Positions 17,189 through 26,782 of a DNA stretch of 64,000 nucleotides are shown piece after piece; positions within the stretch are counted from its first letter, which is position 1, and each line of letters begins with the position of its first letter. A program made the translations under genes and the position numbers. The DNA is from Nostoc sp. NIES-4103. GTDB lineage: Bacteria; Cyanobacteriota; Cyanobacteriia; Cyanobacteriales; Nostocaceae. The notes beneath the pieces are model-generated. The model made no database searches and was not told the origin of the DNA. It saw nothing but the letters and a program-made list of their open reading frames with translations. The stretch spans positions 7,836,863 to 7,900,862 of the forward strand of contig NZ_AP018288.1 of NCBI RefSeq assembly GCF_002368335.1, read 5' to 3'.

Positions 17189-18229
17189 TTAACCAATTTT
17201 CTCGCGATCATGCGGTTTTAACAAATGGCTAATATCAGGCCCAGAAGGAATAATTCCCCCCGGATTCAGTGGGAATAAATTGCCATAATAGTCCTGCTTA
17301 ACACTTTCTAAATCGCAAGTACCAGCAACACCTTCGAGTTGATAAAGTTCACGTAAGTAGCCTCCTAAATGCTGATAATCTTGGATGCGGCGACGGTTAC
17401 ACTTAAACAAACCGTAGTAGACAATATCAAAACGGAACAAAGTAGTAAACAGCCGAACATCTGCAAGAGTCAGATTGTCACCACAAAGGTAGCGATTGGT
17501 ACTCAGCGTTAATTCAATTTCATCAAGAGTAGTAAAAAGTTCATCACAAGCAGTATTGTAAGCCTCTTGAGTTTGGGCAAAGCCACAGCGATACACACCA
17601 TTGTTGACGCTGTTGTAAATTTTTTGATTCCACCAGTCAATTTTATTTTTTAATTCTTCTGGGTAGAGATTGAGTGTAGAATTTAAAGCGAACTCATTAA
17701 ATTCTGAGTTCAGCATGACAATAATTTCTGCACTCTCGTTGTTAACAATAGTCTTTGTTTGTTTATCCCACAATACTGGAACTGTAGCGCGTCCACTGTA
17801 ACCAGGTTGGGAAAGTTGATACAAATCAGCCAAAGTCTCACAACCTTGTTCTGGCTGGTTGAATACCCAACCGCCGGAAACCGCAGAAGGAGAAACAATA
17901 GATACTGATATTACATCTTCGAGTTTTTTGAGCGATCGCACAATCAAAGTTCGGTGTGCCCAAGGACAACCAAGCCCAACATAGAGATTGTACCGCCCCG
18001 CCGCTGGTTGATAAGGATTACCTTCTTCTGTGCCAACAAAGTTTCTAAACTGGCTATTAGGACGAATATATTCTCCCGACTGATTGCGCGGTGCAAGTTG
18101 CGACATCATTATCTGCCAAAGAGTCGTCCAAACAAACTTACCCGCACCAATAATTAACTTGGGAGGAAGTGATTTTCCCTTTTTCTTAGTTGAGGAAAGT
18201 GCTATTGGCGAATTTTTAATATTGGTCAT
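17189..18229 (-). CDS. Glutathionyl-hydroquinone reductase (ECM4/YqjG-type GST)
   Basis: 346 residues, soluble. The N-terminal thioredoxin-like fold carries the active-site motif GLGCPWAHRT typical of Xi-class glutathione transferases, which reduce glutathionyl-hydroquinones. The C-terminal all-helical domain includes LCGDNLTLADVRLFTTLFRFD and the family's IQDYQHLGGYLRELYQL. Length fits the family. It starts at ATG 18229, with the methyltransferase gene ending 26 bases upstream on the same strand, so the two may be cotranscribed. Confidence 0.88.
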   Translation of the reverse strand: MTNIKNSPIALSSTKKKGKSLPPKLIIGAGKFVWTTLWQIMMSQLAPRNQSGEYIRPNSQFRNFVGTEEGNPYQPAAGRYNLYVGLGCPWAHRTLIVRSLKKLEDVISVSIVSPSAVSGGWVFNQPEQGCETLADLYQLSQPGYSGRATVPVLWDKQTKTIVNNESAEIIVMLNSEFNEFALNSTLNLYPEELKNKIDWWNQKIYNSVNNGVYRCGFAQTQEAYNTACDELFTTLDEIELTLSTNRYLCGDNLTLADVRLFTTLFRFDIVYYGLFKCNRRRIQDYQHLGGYLRELYQLEGVAGTCDLESVKQDYYGNLFPLNPGGIIPSGPDISHLLKPHDREKIG

Positions 18230-18255
18230 AATTATAAATTAACCATACCTTTCTT

Positions 18256-19125
18256 TTATGGCTTGCGAGCAACGATACCATACATTAATGGTAGATTTGG
18301 TACATCTTCAGGCGGAAACCACCGCCGTTGTGAATCTGCACGCATCCGTTCAAAACCCTTGCAACCATTCAAGTATGGATATTCCTGCAAAACTTCCAAC
18401 CTCAGCCCAGCTTGCAAAAATGCTGTGACTACCTCGCCAATACCCCATTGAAACTCGTGAGAACGGTAGGAATTGCTAAAATTTTCAATTCCAGTTTCAT
18501 AACCTGACAGAATCAATCCCTCGTTAGAAATAGCTACATAATCGCTAATACCATCTTCCCAAGTCAGGGGTTTTCCGTCATTAAAATAAGAAAACTTGTG
18601 ACTCCAATCCCAATCAAACATCATCGCCACAGGATGGAATTCTACAAGCACAAAACGTCCGCCTGATTTGAGAATTGCCGTAATTCCTTTTGCCCAAACA
18701 CTCAAATTAGATAGCCAAACAACTGCACCGTAAGAAGAAAATACAATATCAAATCTTTGGTTTTGATTGGCTGCTTCCTCCAGCCAGTCAAATACATCTG
18801 CACGATGAAAAGTAGCTTGGATACCAGATCCATCAGATAATTTTTGGGCAAAAGCTATGGCTTCATCACTAATATCAACACCAGTAACAACTGCACCGAG
18901 TCTTGCCAAACTCAAAGTATCTTGTCCTGCATTACACTGAAGATGAACCACAGATAAACCACTAATATTTCCTAGTAGTTCCTTTTCTTCTGGAAATAGT
19001 GTATTTCCCCCTTCTCGAAAAAACTTTCCTTGATCACCCTTATGGCTATTGTGCGCCTTAGTTGCCTCATTCCAAGACAAACGGTTTTCTTCGTGAAATT
19101 CTTTTCTCAAAGGGGCATTACTCAT
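18256..19125 (-). CDS. Class I SAM-dependent methyltransferase
   Basis: 289 residues. Motif I VVHLQCNAGQDTLSLARLG (about 55-75) and the acidic residue of VTGVDIS mark the SAM site; FDIVFSSYGAVVWL is motif II. The C-terminal half has SYRSHEFQWGIGEVV and ends ERMRADSQRRWFPPEDVPNLPLMYGI, a pattern common in small-molecule methyltransferases. Substrate unknown. It lies just upstream of the glutathionyl-hydroquinone reductase gene on the same strand, which hints at a linked detoxification or quinone-related role, though this is only inference from position. Confidence 0.82.
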   Translation of the reverse strand: MSNAPLRKEFHEENRLSWNEATKAHNSHKGDQGKFFREGGNTLFPEEKELLGNISGLSVVHLQCNAGQDTLSLARLGAVVTGVDISDEAIAFAQKLSDGSGIQATFHRADVFDWLEEAANQNQRFDIVFSSYGAVVWLSNLSVWAKGITAILKSGGRFVLVEFHPVAMMFDWDWSHKFSYFNDGKPLTWEDGISDYVAISNEGLILSGYETGIENFSNSYRSHEFQWGIGEVVTAFLQAGLRLEVLQEYPYLNGCKGFERMRADSQRRWFPPEDVPNLPLMYGIVARKP

Positions 19126-19208
19126 GATTTTGTACTCATTCAGTACTAGATTGAGTAGAAATAGGGAAAAAGCCCAACCTACTCTTAGGAAGAATTATCT
19201 ATGAATAA

Positions 19209-19367
19209 TTACTTTTTAGCTATTACCCAAACAGCATGAATAATCCCAGGAATATAACCAAAAAGTGTCAAGACTATATTAATCCAGAAGTCCAAACCAA
19301 AACCTACTTGCAAAAACACACCTAGAGGTGGTAAGAAAATAGCACAAAGAATCCGAACTAAATCCAT
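19209..19367 (-). CDS. Pmp3/YqaE-family small membrane protein
   Basis: 52 residues, too short for common gene-length cut-offs. Two transmembrane helices are separated by a short polar turn: MDLVRILCAIFLPPLGVFLQ, then WINIVLTLFGYIPGIIHAVW. Both halves are the signature of the Pmp3/UPF0057 stress-induced membrane proteins, which influence membrane potential under salt or cold stress. AGGAGGG stands just before the ATG at 19367. It is monocistronic, lying between the methyltransferase and SUI1 genes. Confidence 0.88.
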   Translation of the reverse strand: MDLVRILCAIFLPPLGVFLQVGFGLDFWINIVLTLFGYIPGIIHAVWVIAKK

Positions 19368-19506
19368 TTAACCCTCCTATTAATATCAAACTGAGCAGCT
19401 GTTTATTTGAGTTATTCGCCACTGCTCTAGCAAATTTGTATATCTCAAAGATAACATTTGCATTTTGACTCAACAGTCATCTAGAGATGCGGTAAACCGC
19501 ACTTGA

Positions 19507-19854
19507 TTAGCCACCACTAATTTTGGCTTTATAACCTAGCTTGGTCAAAATTTCCAGAATTTTCTGTTTGTGATCGCCTTGAATTTCAATTTCATTATCT
19601 TTGACTGTGCCACCGCTACCGCACTGGGTTTTCAATTGTTTTACTAAATCAGCCAAGGTTTCTGGTTTGGCTTGAAAACCAGTAATCACCGTCACAGTTT
19701 TGCCTTTGCGTCCGGTGCGGGTAGCTTGCACTCTCAGATTTTGCTGTTGTGGCGGTAGTTCGGGAATTGGTCTTTCGGTGGCGGCGGAGTTATCGTTACC
19801 AAATTCACGGTAGGCAAAGCGTTTGTCGGAAGACTTAGAATTGTTAGAAGACAT
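19507..19854 (-). CDS. SUI1/eIF1-like translation factor (YciH)
   Basis: 115 residues. The disordered N-terminus ends near 40. The SUI1 fold follows with RTGRKGKTVTVITGF, the CGSGGTVKDNEIEIQGDH loop and a C-terminal KILEILTKLGYKAKISGG. In bacteria, YciH resembles eukaryotic eIF1 and discriminates against incorrect initiation complexes on the 30S subunit, mainly under stress. ATG 19854 is chosen because the conserved SSNNSKSSDKRFAYREFG start begins there. It is divergent from trpB; the intervening 195 bases carry both promoters. Confidence 0.9.
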   Translation of the reverse strand: MSSNNSKSSDKRFAYREFGNDNSAATERPIPELPPQQQNLRVQATRTGRKGKTVTVITGFQAKPETLADLVKQLKTQCGSGGTVKDNEIEIQGDHKQKILEILTKLGYKAKISGG

Positions 19855-20049
19855 AAAATTTTTATTAAGAAAACAGCAAAGCCAGTAATGAGTTGTATAC
19901 ATCTATTGTGCCTGTAAATTGTTAATCTAGGGCTTGTTACTGCCCAGACACTCAAAGCAAGATGCACCTCATCTCAGTAAGACATCGTATCTAATGTACT
20001 TGAGACTTTCCTATAATAATTAAGTCCTTCCCGTCATTGAAATTTGCCC

Positions 20050-21291
20050 GTGACTACAACTCCTCTTTCTTCTAGTTCCTCATCAAATGCTCAAGTTCCC
20101 GATATCCAAGGACGCTTTGGACGCTTTGGCGGGAAGTACGTCCCAGAAACGCTAATGCCTGCTCTTGCTGAGTTAGAAACAGCTTATCAGCAATACCGCA
20201 ATGATTCTGATTTTCAAGCAGAACTACAACAGTTGTTGCGCGACTATGTGGGACGTGCCACACCGTTGTATTTTGCTGAACGTTTGACTGCGAATTATGC
20301 TAAACCAGATGGCACAGGGCCGCAAATTTATTTAAAACGTGAAGATTTAAATCATACTGGCGCTCATAAAATCAATAATGCCCTAGGTCAGGTATTGTTA
20401 GCAAAGCGCATGGGCAAGCAGCGAATTATTGCCGAAACAGGTGCCGGACAACACGGAGTAGCGACAGCCACAGTTTGCGCTCGTTTTGGGCTGGAATGTG
20501 TAATTTACATGGGTGTCCATGATATGGAACGCCAAGCCCTGAATGTGTTCAGAATGCGGCTGATGGGCGCAGAAGTACGTCCGGTGGCGGCGGGAACAGG
20601 AACTCTCAAAGATGCGACTTCTGAAGCAATTCGAGATTGGGTAACAAATGTGGAAACTACTCACTACATTCTCGGTTCTGTAGCAGGGCCTCATCCTTAT
20701 CCCATGATGGTACGTGATTTTCATGCAGTGATTGGGCAAGAAACTCGCGCCCAAGCTTTAGAAAAATGGGGCGGGTTGCCTGATATCCTCATGGCTTGTG
20801 TGGGTGGTGGTTCCAATGCCATGGGGCTTTTCTACGAATTTGTCAATGAGCCATCTGTGCAGTTAATTGGCGTTGAAGCAGCAGGAGAAGGTGTTAATAC
20901 CACAAAACACGCCGCGACCTTGACAAAAGGACAGGTCGGTGTATTGCATGGAGCCATGAGTTATCTGCTACAAGATGAGGATGGGCAAATAATTGAGGCA
21001 CACTCCATTAGTGCGGGGTTAGATTATCCCGGTGTAGGGCCAGAACACAGCTATTTGAAGGATATTGGACGCGCTGAATACTACAGTGTCACCGATGAAG
21101 AAGCTTTGGCAGCATTCCAGCGACTTTCCCGATTGGAAGGGATTATACCAGCATTAGAAACAGCCCATGCGATCGCCTACTTGGAAACTTTATGTCCGCA
21201 ACTGAGCGGTAGTCCTCGAATTGTGATTAACTGTTCTGGACGCGGTGATAAAGATGTGCAAACAGTAGCTAAATTTTTAGATCCTGCATAG
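20050..21291 (+). CDS. trpB: Tryptophan synthase beta chain
   Basis: Condenses indole with L-serine to tryptophan using pyridoxal phosphate, in an alpha2-beta2 complex with TrpA. The 413-residue product has GRFGGKYVPETLMPAL near the N-terminus, the PLP lysine in REDLNHTGAHKINNA, the AETGAGQHGVA loop and the phosphate-binding CVGGGSNAMG. The GTG at 20050 is used (MTTTPLSS); an in-frame TTG two codons earlier is possible. trpA is not adjacent, as usual in cyanobacteria. Confidence 0.95.
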   Translation: MTTTPLSSSSSSNAQVPDIQGRFGRFGGKYVPETLMPALAELETAYQQYRNDSDFQAELQQLLRDYVGRATPLYFAERLTANYAKPDGTGPQIYLKREDLNHTGAHKINNALGQVLLAKRMGKQRIIAETGAGQHGVATATVCARFGLECVIYMGVHDMERQALNVFRMRLMGAEVRPVAAGTGTLKDATSEAIRDWVTNVETTHYILGSVAGPHPYPMMVRDFHAVIGQETRAQALEKWGGLPDILMACVGGGSNAMGLFYEFVNEPSVQLIGVEAAGEGVNTTKHAATLTKGQVGVLHGAMSYLLQDEDGQIIEAHSISAGLDYPGVGPEHSYLKDIGRAEYYSVTDEEALAAFQRLSRLEGIIPALETAHAIAYLETLCPQLSGSPRIVINCSGRGDKDVQTVAKFLDPA

Positions 21292-21724
21292 TTGGCTAAA
21301 TCTGCAACATATTTAGATGTGGGGTATTGGGTGTGGGGTGTCAGAAAAAAGCAGTTTTGAAAACAGAATACAAAGCAAATCATTTTAACAATGAAAGAAA
21401 AAACATGTATTTCAAGGAACTACCTGCCAGAAATACAGTGTCCGCGACAATAAATCCCCTAATTTTATTAATTATGGGTTCTCCACACCCATTGGTGTCA
21501 GCTTAAGCTAGAAACAGCTTAACTGTTGGCTTCGTCACCCGCCTTGAACTTAAGTTCAAGGCTAATAGCTAAAGTCTACTTTAGTAGACTAAAGATTTTT
21601 AGAGATATTTAGTCATCTTGAGATGACTTTTGCTATTAGCAAGGAACTTTAGTTCCTTGCGGGACATAACTTTTGCGCGATTGTTGACACCCACACCCTA
21701 TCCCCTACACTTTTTGCAATAAAC
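21292..21724. repeat. Intergenic array of nested hairpins between trpB and lpxD
   Basis: Four short-loop palindromes follow one another: 21542-21561 (CCTTGAACTTAAGTTCAAGG), 21573-21590, 21611-21628 and 21639-21660. GCTAATAGC (21561-21569) pairs with GCTATTAGC (21632-21640) around two of them. GGTGTCA (21494-21500) pairs with TGACACC (21685-21691) around the whole set. The arrangement is that of a folded multi-branch RNA or single-stranded DNA structure. No gene is present. Confidence 0.65.
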
Positions 21725-22771
21725 ATGAAATTTAGTGAAATAGTTAGTAATTTTGATCACTTTGCCACAGACAATAGTCTCACCGCTAAGCCAGACCAAG
21801 ACCCAGAAATTACAGGTGTGGCTGCCCTTGATGAAGCTACAAGCGGTACAATTACTTACGTAGAAGGAGCCAAATTTGCTGCCGATGTAGGCACTACAAA
21901 TGCTAGTGCTTTGATTTTACCTCAAGACAAAGCATTACAGGTACAAGCACAAGAACGTGGTATTGCTTGGGTAGCGACACCAGATCCGAAACTATTATTT
22001 GCCAAAGCTATCCGCCTATTTTACCAACCATATCGCCCCAGTCCAGAAATTCACCCCACTGCTGTGATTCACCCTACGGCCAAAATTGGTAGCGATGTTT
22101 ACATTGGCCCCCATGTGGTGATTCAGGAAAAAGCGGAAATAGGTGATGGTGTAATTATTCATCCCAACGTAGTTATTTATCCAGAGGTGAAAATAGGCGA
22201 TCGCACCACCTTACATGCCAACTGTACAATCCACGAACGCAGTCAAATCGGTGCAGATTGCGTGATTCATAGCGGTACCGTGATCGGTGCAGAAGGGTTT
22301 GGTTTTGTGCCGACCAAAACAGGTTGGTTTAAAGTCGAACAATCTGGTTATACCGTGATTGAAGATAGCGTAGAAATTGGCTGCAACAGCGCCGTTGACC
22401 GCCCAGCCGTAGGTGAAACACGCATAGGTCGCAACACCATAATTGACAACTTAGTACAAATCGGTCACGGTAGCCAAATAGGTGCAGGTTGTGCTATTGC
22501 AGGTCAAGCTGGCATGGCAGGAGGCGTGAAAGTGGGGAATCGCGTCATTTTAGCGGGACAGACAGGAATAGCCAATCAAGTCAAAATTGGTGATGGGGCG
22601 ATCGCATCTGCTCAAACTGGAATTCATAAGGATGTTGCACCAGGAGAAATTGTCTCTGGAACGCCAGCAGTATCCCACAAAATATATCTCAAGGCATCTG
22701 CAATTTATAGCCGCCTGCCAGAAATGTATCAATTCTTCAAGCAATTGCAACGTCAGCTAGGGCAGAAGTGA
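21725..22771 (+). CDS. lpxD: UDP-3-O-acylglucosamine N-acyltransferase
   Basis: Third step of lipid A synthesis: adds a 3-hydroxyacyl chain from ACP to UDP-3-O-acyl-glucosamine. The 348-residue protein has an N-terminal uridine-binding domain (about 1-100) and a left-handed beta helix made of hexapeptide repeats (IHPTAVIHPTAKIGSDVYIG..., about 110-320). The probable catalytic His is in QIGHGSQIGAG. It is a single gene here; in many bacteria it sits beside lpxA and fabZ, which are absent. The acyl-carrier gene acpP lies 1.4 kb downstream. Confidence 0.92.
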   Translation: MKFSEIVSNFDHFATDNSLTAKPDQDPEITGVAALDEATSGTITYVEGAKFAADVGTTNASALILPQDKALQVQAQERGIAWVATPDPKLLFAKAIRLFYQPYRPSPEIHPTAVIHPTAKIGSDVYIGPHVVIQEKAEIGDGVIIHPNVVIYPEVKIGDRTTLHANCTIHERSQIGADCVIHSGTVIGAEGFGFVPTKTGWFKVEQSGYTVIEDSVEIGCNSAVDRPAVGETRIGRNTIIDNLVQIGHGSQIGAGCAIAGQAGMAGGVKVGNRVILAGQTGIANQVKIGDGAIASAQTGIHKDVAPGEIVSGTPAVSHKIYLKASAIYSRLPEMYQFFKQLQRQLGQK

Positions 22772-22850
22772 CTGGGGATTGGGGATTGGGTATTGGGTAT
22801 TGGGTATTGGGAAAACTCTTACCCAGTCCCTAGTCACCAGTCCCCAGTCC
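22772..22850. repeat. 7-bp tandem repeats forming an inverted pair
   Basis: GGGGATTGGGTATTGGG units, then CCCAGTCCCTAGTCACCAGTCCCC units. It fills the whole gap between the convergent lpxD and HdrB-like genes; the halves are complementary and could act as a bidirectional hairpin. Confidence 0.6.
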
Positions 22851-23762
22851 CTAATACCCAATTCCCAACTTTTCCAACACTGGCTTTGTAGAAACAATGT
22901 GCCGTTCTAAACCCAGTTCTTTGGGGCTAACTCCTAGTGCTAAAGCAATGATTTGAGGTAGGTGCAGCACTGGCAAACCTAGCTTTTGTCCAATGACCTT
23001 TTCCACTTCTGGCTGACGAGAATCTAAATTTAGATGGCACAAAGGACAAGGCGTGACTAAACAATCAGCACCAGCTGCTAAGGCTTCTTGAATATGCATC
23101 CCCGCCATCTTGAAAGATTGGGTAGTGGCATAGCTAGCAAGGGGCCAACCACAGCATTGGGTACGACCACGATAATAAATCGGTGTAGCACCCACTGCAC
23201 GAAACACATTTTCCATCGCTTCTGGCTGGAAAGGGTCATCGTAAGGCATGGACTTTTGAGCGCGCAAGAGATAGCAGCCATAAAAAGCTGCACATTTTAA
23301 TCCAGCTAATTGACGCTTAACACGTTTGGTAATTTCTTCTAAACCATAATCTGTGACTAAGGCATAGAGGAGATGTTTAACTTCGGTACTGCCACGATAA
23401 GGCGAACAACCTTCTTTGGAAAGCAAGCCATTTACCTGGTCAACGTAGGTCGGACTGCTTGTCTGACACTCTTTGAGGCGTTCATTGACATGACCGATTA
23501 CACCTTGACAAGTGCTGCAATGGGTAAGTAGGGGTAAATTTAATTCTTCTGCTAAAGCAATATTTCTGGCGTTGACAGTATCTTCCAACAATTGGGAATC
23601 TTCTTTAAAAGTACCTGAACCGCAGCAAGCAGCTTTTTTCAGTTCAACGAGTTCAATGCCTAATGCTTGGGTGAGGGCTTGAGTTGACTGATAAAGTTCC
23701 CGACAAGCACCTTGAGCAACACAGCCAGGAAAGTAAGCATATTTTAGTGTGTGAGATACCAT
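22851..23762 (-). CDS. HdrB-like iron-sulfur protein (two CCG domains)
   Basis: 303 residues from the ATG at 23762. Two cysteine-rich CCG domains are visible: FPGCVAQG / AACCGSGTF / HCSTCQG in the N-terminal half, and FYGCYLL / TQCCGWPL / TPCPLCHLN in the C-terminal half. This pattern binds an unusual iron-sulfur cluster in heterodisulfide reductase subunit B and in succinate dehydrogenase SdhE-type subunits. Cyanobacteria lack methanogenesis, so the physiological partner is unknown; electron transfer to a quinone or disulfide is a guess. No hdrA/hdrC or sdh gene lies nearby. Confidence 0.82.
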   Translation of the reverse strand: MVSHTLKYAYFPGCVAQGACRELYQSTQALTQALGIELVELKKAACCGSGTFKEDSQLLEDTVNARNIALAEELNLPLLTHCSTCQGVIGHVNERLKECQTSSPTYVDQVNGLLSKEGCSPYRGSTEVKHLLYALVTDYGLEEITKRVKRQLAGLKCAAFYGCYLLRAQKSMPYDDPFQPEAMENVFRAVGATPIYYRGRTQCCGWPLASYATTQSFKMAGMHIQEALAAGADCLVTPCPLCHLNLDSRQPEVEKVIGQKLGLPVLHLPQIIALALGVSPKELGLERHIVSTKPVLEKLGIGY

Positions 23763-24212
23763 AGGATTATAGTTGGGTGAGGACAATTCCCCCCGATAAT
23801 AACTGTTTTATCATCTTTGCCAGGTGACACTGACAAGGCAATATATTTTTGACTTGGACATTCGTCCAAAAATTTAGTAAGAAGTAAGGATTGGTATATA
23901 AAAGCATTTATACACTAGTATGCGATCGCACTACGGTTCTCTTGTCCAATTTTGTTTCTCCCAACTAGGGATGTGACATTTTCTTACAGAAAATTGCTCT
24001 CGCAAAATCTGAACCATCGTGTGGCGTATCCCTAATACTCAACTGCTTTGCAAGTAGTTGTCTTGTTAGTGATAGTAACCTCAAAGAGGTTTTTTTCAGG
24101 AAAACCCTTTGCCAGTATACGGGCGATCGCGCTTTCCGATAAGATGTATATGCTCAAAAACCATGTCGCCCATCAAGAGCGGATAATAGCAACTGGTCAA
24201 GGACTTTTATCT
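23763..24212. promoter_or_regulatory. 450-bp divergent intergenic region between hdrB-like gene and acpP
   Basis: Includes a short-loop hairpin TTGGACATTCGTCCAA (about 23854-23869) followed by an A/T run, and HIP1 sites. Both divergent promoters should be here; no confident -35/-10 pair was assigned. A long acpP leader is likely. Confidence 0.4.
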
Positions 24213-24464
24213 ATGAGTCAAACGGAAATTTTTGAAAAGGTCAAGAAGATTGTCGCAGATCAACTAAGTGTTGAGGCTGATACCATTACACCACAGTCTA
24301 ATTTTGCCAACGATCTAGGAGCAGATTCCCTAGATACTGTTGAACTAGTAATGGCTTTGGAAGAAGAATTTGATATCGAAATTCCTGATGAATCCGCTGA
24401 AAAAATTACAACGGTTCAAGAAGCAGTGGATTACATCAACGACAAAGTTGCCACATCGGCTTAA
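24213..24464 (+). CDS. acpP: Acyl carrier protein
   Basis: 83-residue acidic protein that carries fatty-acyl intermediates on a 4'-phosphopantetheine arm. The attachment serine is in GADSLDTVELVMALEEEF, the universal ACP motif. The start at ATG 24213 (MSQTEIFEKVKKIV) gives the usual length; open codons upstream are unconserved. It is followed by fabF on the same strand, 298 bases away, the standard acpP-fabF order, but with a repeat tract filling the gap. Confidence 0.95.
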   Translation: MSQTEIFEKVKKIVADQLSVEADTITPQSNFANDLGADSLDTVELVMALEEEFDIEIPDESAEKITTVQEAVDYINDKVATSA

Positions 24465-24745
24465 AAAGTGATTGGGGATTGGGGACTGGTGATTGGGGAT
24501 TGGTGATTGGGGATTTGGGATTGGGGATTAGGGATTAGGGACTGGTGATTGGGGACTGGTGATTGGGGTAAGATGCAAATTAATGATTATATTTCTATCT
24601 CTTTCCCAGTACCCAGTACCCAGTACCCAGTACCCAGTACCCAGTACCCAGTACCCAGTACTCAGTACCCAGTACCCAGTCCCCAGTACCCAGTACCCAG
24701 TACCCAGTCCCCAATCCCCAGTACCTACTTTACGCAGCTTTCTCG
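24465..24745. repeat. Long tract of 7-bp tandem repeats between acpP and fabF
   Basis: About 100 bp of GGGGATTGGTGATTGGGG-type units, a short unique part (24570-24604), then some 110 bp of CCCAGTA heptamers. The GGGACTGG units and the CCAGTACC units are partly complementary, so a readthrough acpP-fabF transcript could form a long stem. Heptameric tandem repeats of this sort are known in Nostoc genomes. Confidence 0.85.
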
Positions 24746-24762
24746 CCACCTTTAACTGAGTC

Positions 24763-26013
24763 ATGACAGATTATATACGTAAACGCGTTGTTGTAACGGG
24801 TGTGGGTGCGATTACACCTATAGGCAACACATCAGCAGAATATTGGGAAGGATTGTTGAGTGGACGCAATGGCATTGACTACATCACCTTGTTTGATGCC
24901 AATAGCCATGATTGCCGCATTGCTGGTGAGGTGAAAAACTTCGATCCACATGCTTATATGGAGCGCAAAGAAGCCAAGCGCATGGATCGATTTTCGCAAT
25001 TTGGGGTTGCGGCTGCAAAACAGGCCCTGTCGGATGCGAACTTGGTGATTAATGAACTGAACGCAGAACAAATCGGGGTAATGATTGGTTCTGGTATTGG
25101 CGGTTTGAAGGTTTTAGAAGACCAGCAAACAATCTACCTCAACCGTGGCCCTGATCGCTGTAGTCCATTCATGATTCCCATGATGATCGCCAATATGGCG
25201 GCTGGATTAACAGCAATTCACCTTGGTGCTAAAGGGCCAAATTCCTGTACTGTTACAGCCTGTGCAGCTGGTTCCAACGCCATAGGAGACGCTTTTCGCC
25301 TAATTCAAGGCGGCTACGCCCAAGCGATGATTTGTGGCGGAACAGAGGCAGCAATTACACCTTTGGGTGTAGCTGGTTTTGCTGCTTGTAAAGCACTTTC
25401 TTTTCGCAATGACGACCCCGCTCATGCTTGCCGTCCCTTTGACCGCGATCGCGATGGATTTGTCATGGGTGAAGGTGCAGGAATTTTGGTGCTAGAAGAA
25501 TTACAACATGCCCTCAGTCGCGGCGCTCGTATTTATGCGGAACTTGTCGGCTATGGGATGACCTGTGATGCTTATCATATTACCTCGCCGGTACCAGGTG
25601 GCGAAGGAGCTGCCAGAGCCATACAATTGGCACTCAAAGACGCAGGACTAACCCCGCAACAAGTGAGCTACATCAATGCTCACGGCACTAGTACCCCAGC
25701 TAATGATTCCACTGAAACCGCAGCGATGAAAAAAGCTTTGGGCGACCACGCTTATAAAATAGCTGTTAGCTCCACCAAATCGATGACAGGTCATCTTTTA
25801 GGCGGCTCTGGAGGTATTGAAGCAGTGGCCACAGTACTAGCGATCGCTAATGACAAAATTCCACCAACAATCAATTTAGAAAATCCCGATCCAGAGTGCG
25901 ACCTAGATTACGTTGCTCACTCTAGCCGCTCTCAAAAAGTCGAGGTGGCACTATCCAACTCCTTCGGGTTTGGTGGTCATAATGTCACACTAGCCTTTAA
26001 GAAGTATCCCTAA
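24763..26013 (+). CDS. fabF: Beta-ketoacyl-ACP synthase II
   Basis: Elongates acyl-ACP by condensation with malonyl-ACP. The 416-residue thiolase-fold enzyme has the catalytic Cys in TVTACAAGSNAIGDA, the two His in NAHGTSTPANDSTE and TGHLLGGSGGIEA, and the C-terminal NSFGFGGHN loop. Start ATG 24763 (MTDYIRKRVVVTGVGAITPIG) gives the family length. It acts with the ACP made from the gene just upstream. Confidence 0.95.
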   Translation: MTDYIRKRVVVTGVGAITPIGNTSAEYWEGLLSGRNGIDYITLFDANSHDCRIAGEVKNFDPHAYMERKEAKRMDRFSQFGVAAAKQALSDANLVINELNAEQIGVMIGSGIGGLKVLEDQQTIYLNRGPDRCSPFMIPMMIANMAAGLTAIHLGAKGPNSCTVTACAAGSNAIGDAFRLIQGGYAQAMICGGTEAAITPLGVAGFAACKALSFRNDDPAHACRPFDRDRDGFVMGEGAGILVLEELQHALSRGARIYAELVGYGMTCDAYHITSPVPGGEGAARAIQLALKDAGLTPQQVSYINAHGTSTPANDSTETAAMKKALGDHAYKIAVSSTKSMTGHLLGGSGGIEAVATVLAIANDKIPPTINLENPDPECDLDYVAHSSRSQKVEVALSNSFGFGGHNVTLAFKKYP

Positions 26014-26782
26014 AATCCCCAAGACTAAATAAGTCATGATTAGACACCCTTCGGGCGATTTCCCCTACTGCTGAAGCAGAACCCGGAGGGTAGGGTAAGA
26101 TGAAAATAAACTTGTTGGTAGATGCTTTGCCCACAAGTAGCGCAAAAAAAACTCAATTTTCCCAATATTCAAGTTTCATCCCTTTGTGGGTGAACTAACT
26201 TGATACTTCATACTTCATGCTTCATCAGCCTGCAATCGGCCCAAAAGTATCATAGATATCATTCTCATCTGAATTTAGCGTTCAGCATGACCAATTTATC
26301 GGCATAAAAGGGACTGGGGATTAGGGATTGGGGATTGGGTAATCAAAGCGAAAAATTATGGAATTTGCTCTTACCCACGGCAAATTTTGGAATGTTTTCC
26401 CAGTACCCAGTACCCAACACCCAGTCCCAAAGCGGCGTTCCTCCCACCAAAGTACCTTCGGGGACTGCCGAGGACTCCTCGCCGCGACCAGTTGATTTAT
26501 CACCCGAAACTCAGGAGATCCCGCTTGTAGATCAACAATCTGGAATGGGATGATGAAGATACTGCGGGGAAATTTCAATCAGTGGTCAGTTATTCAGTAA
26601 TCAGTGACCAGGCTGATGGCGGAGGATCAAACCCGCAAGTGGCGCGAACCACCGATTGTTTGGGGACTTCAACCCCATGAATAAAACCGATAACTGTTAA
26701 CTGTTAACTGTCAACTGTCAAAAACAACCCCGGCAAAAGAGAAGCTTAGAGAGTGCTAACCCGTCGTTAACAACAAGAGATT
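26014..26782. repeat. 769-bp repeat-filled gap before tkt
   Basis: Holds GGGATTGGGGATTGGG and CCCAGTACCCAGTACCC heptamer tracts (26309-26345, 26396-26425). A GC-rich segment (about 26428-26490) follows, then GTCAGTTATTCAGTAATCAGTG and AACTGTTAACTGTCAACTG units. Frames through it have no coding character. The promoter of tkt should be in the last 100 bases. Confidence 0.5.

Noticed and set aside
24528..24764. Reading frames rich in YWVLGTG or QYPVPST repeats on both strands between acpP and fabF
   Set aside because: They are translations of non-coding heptamer repeats, with no start signal and open in several frames at once.
26335..26553. Frame through the fabF-tkt gap
   Set aside because: It starts and runs in heptamer repeats and shows no conserved protein character.
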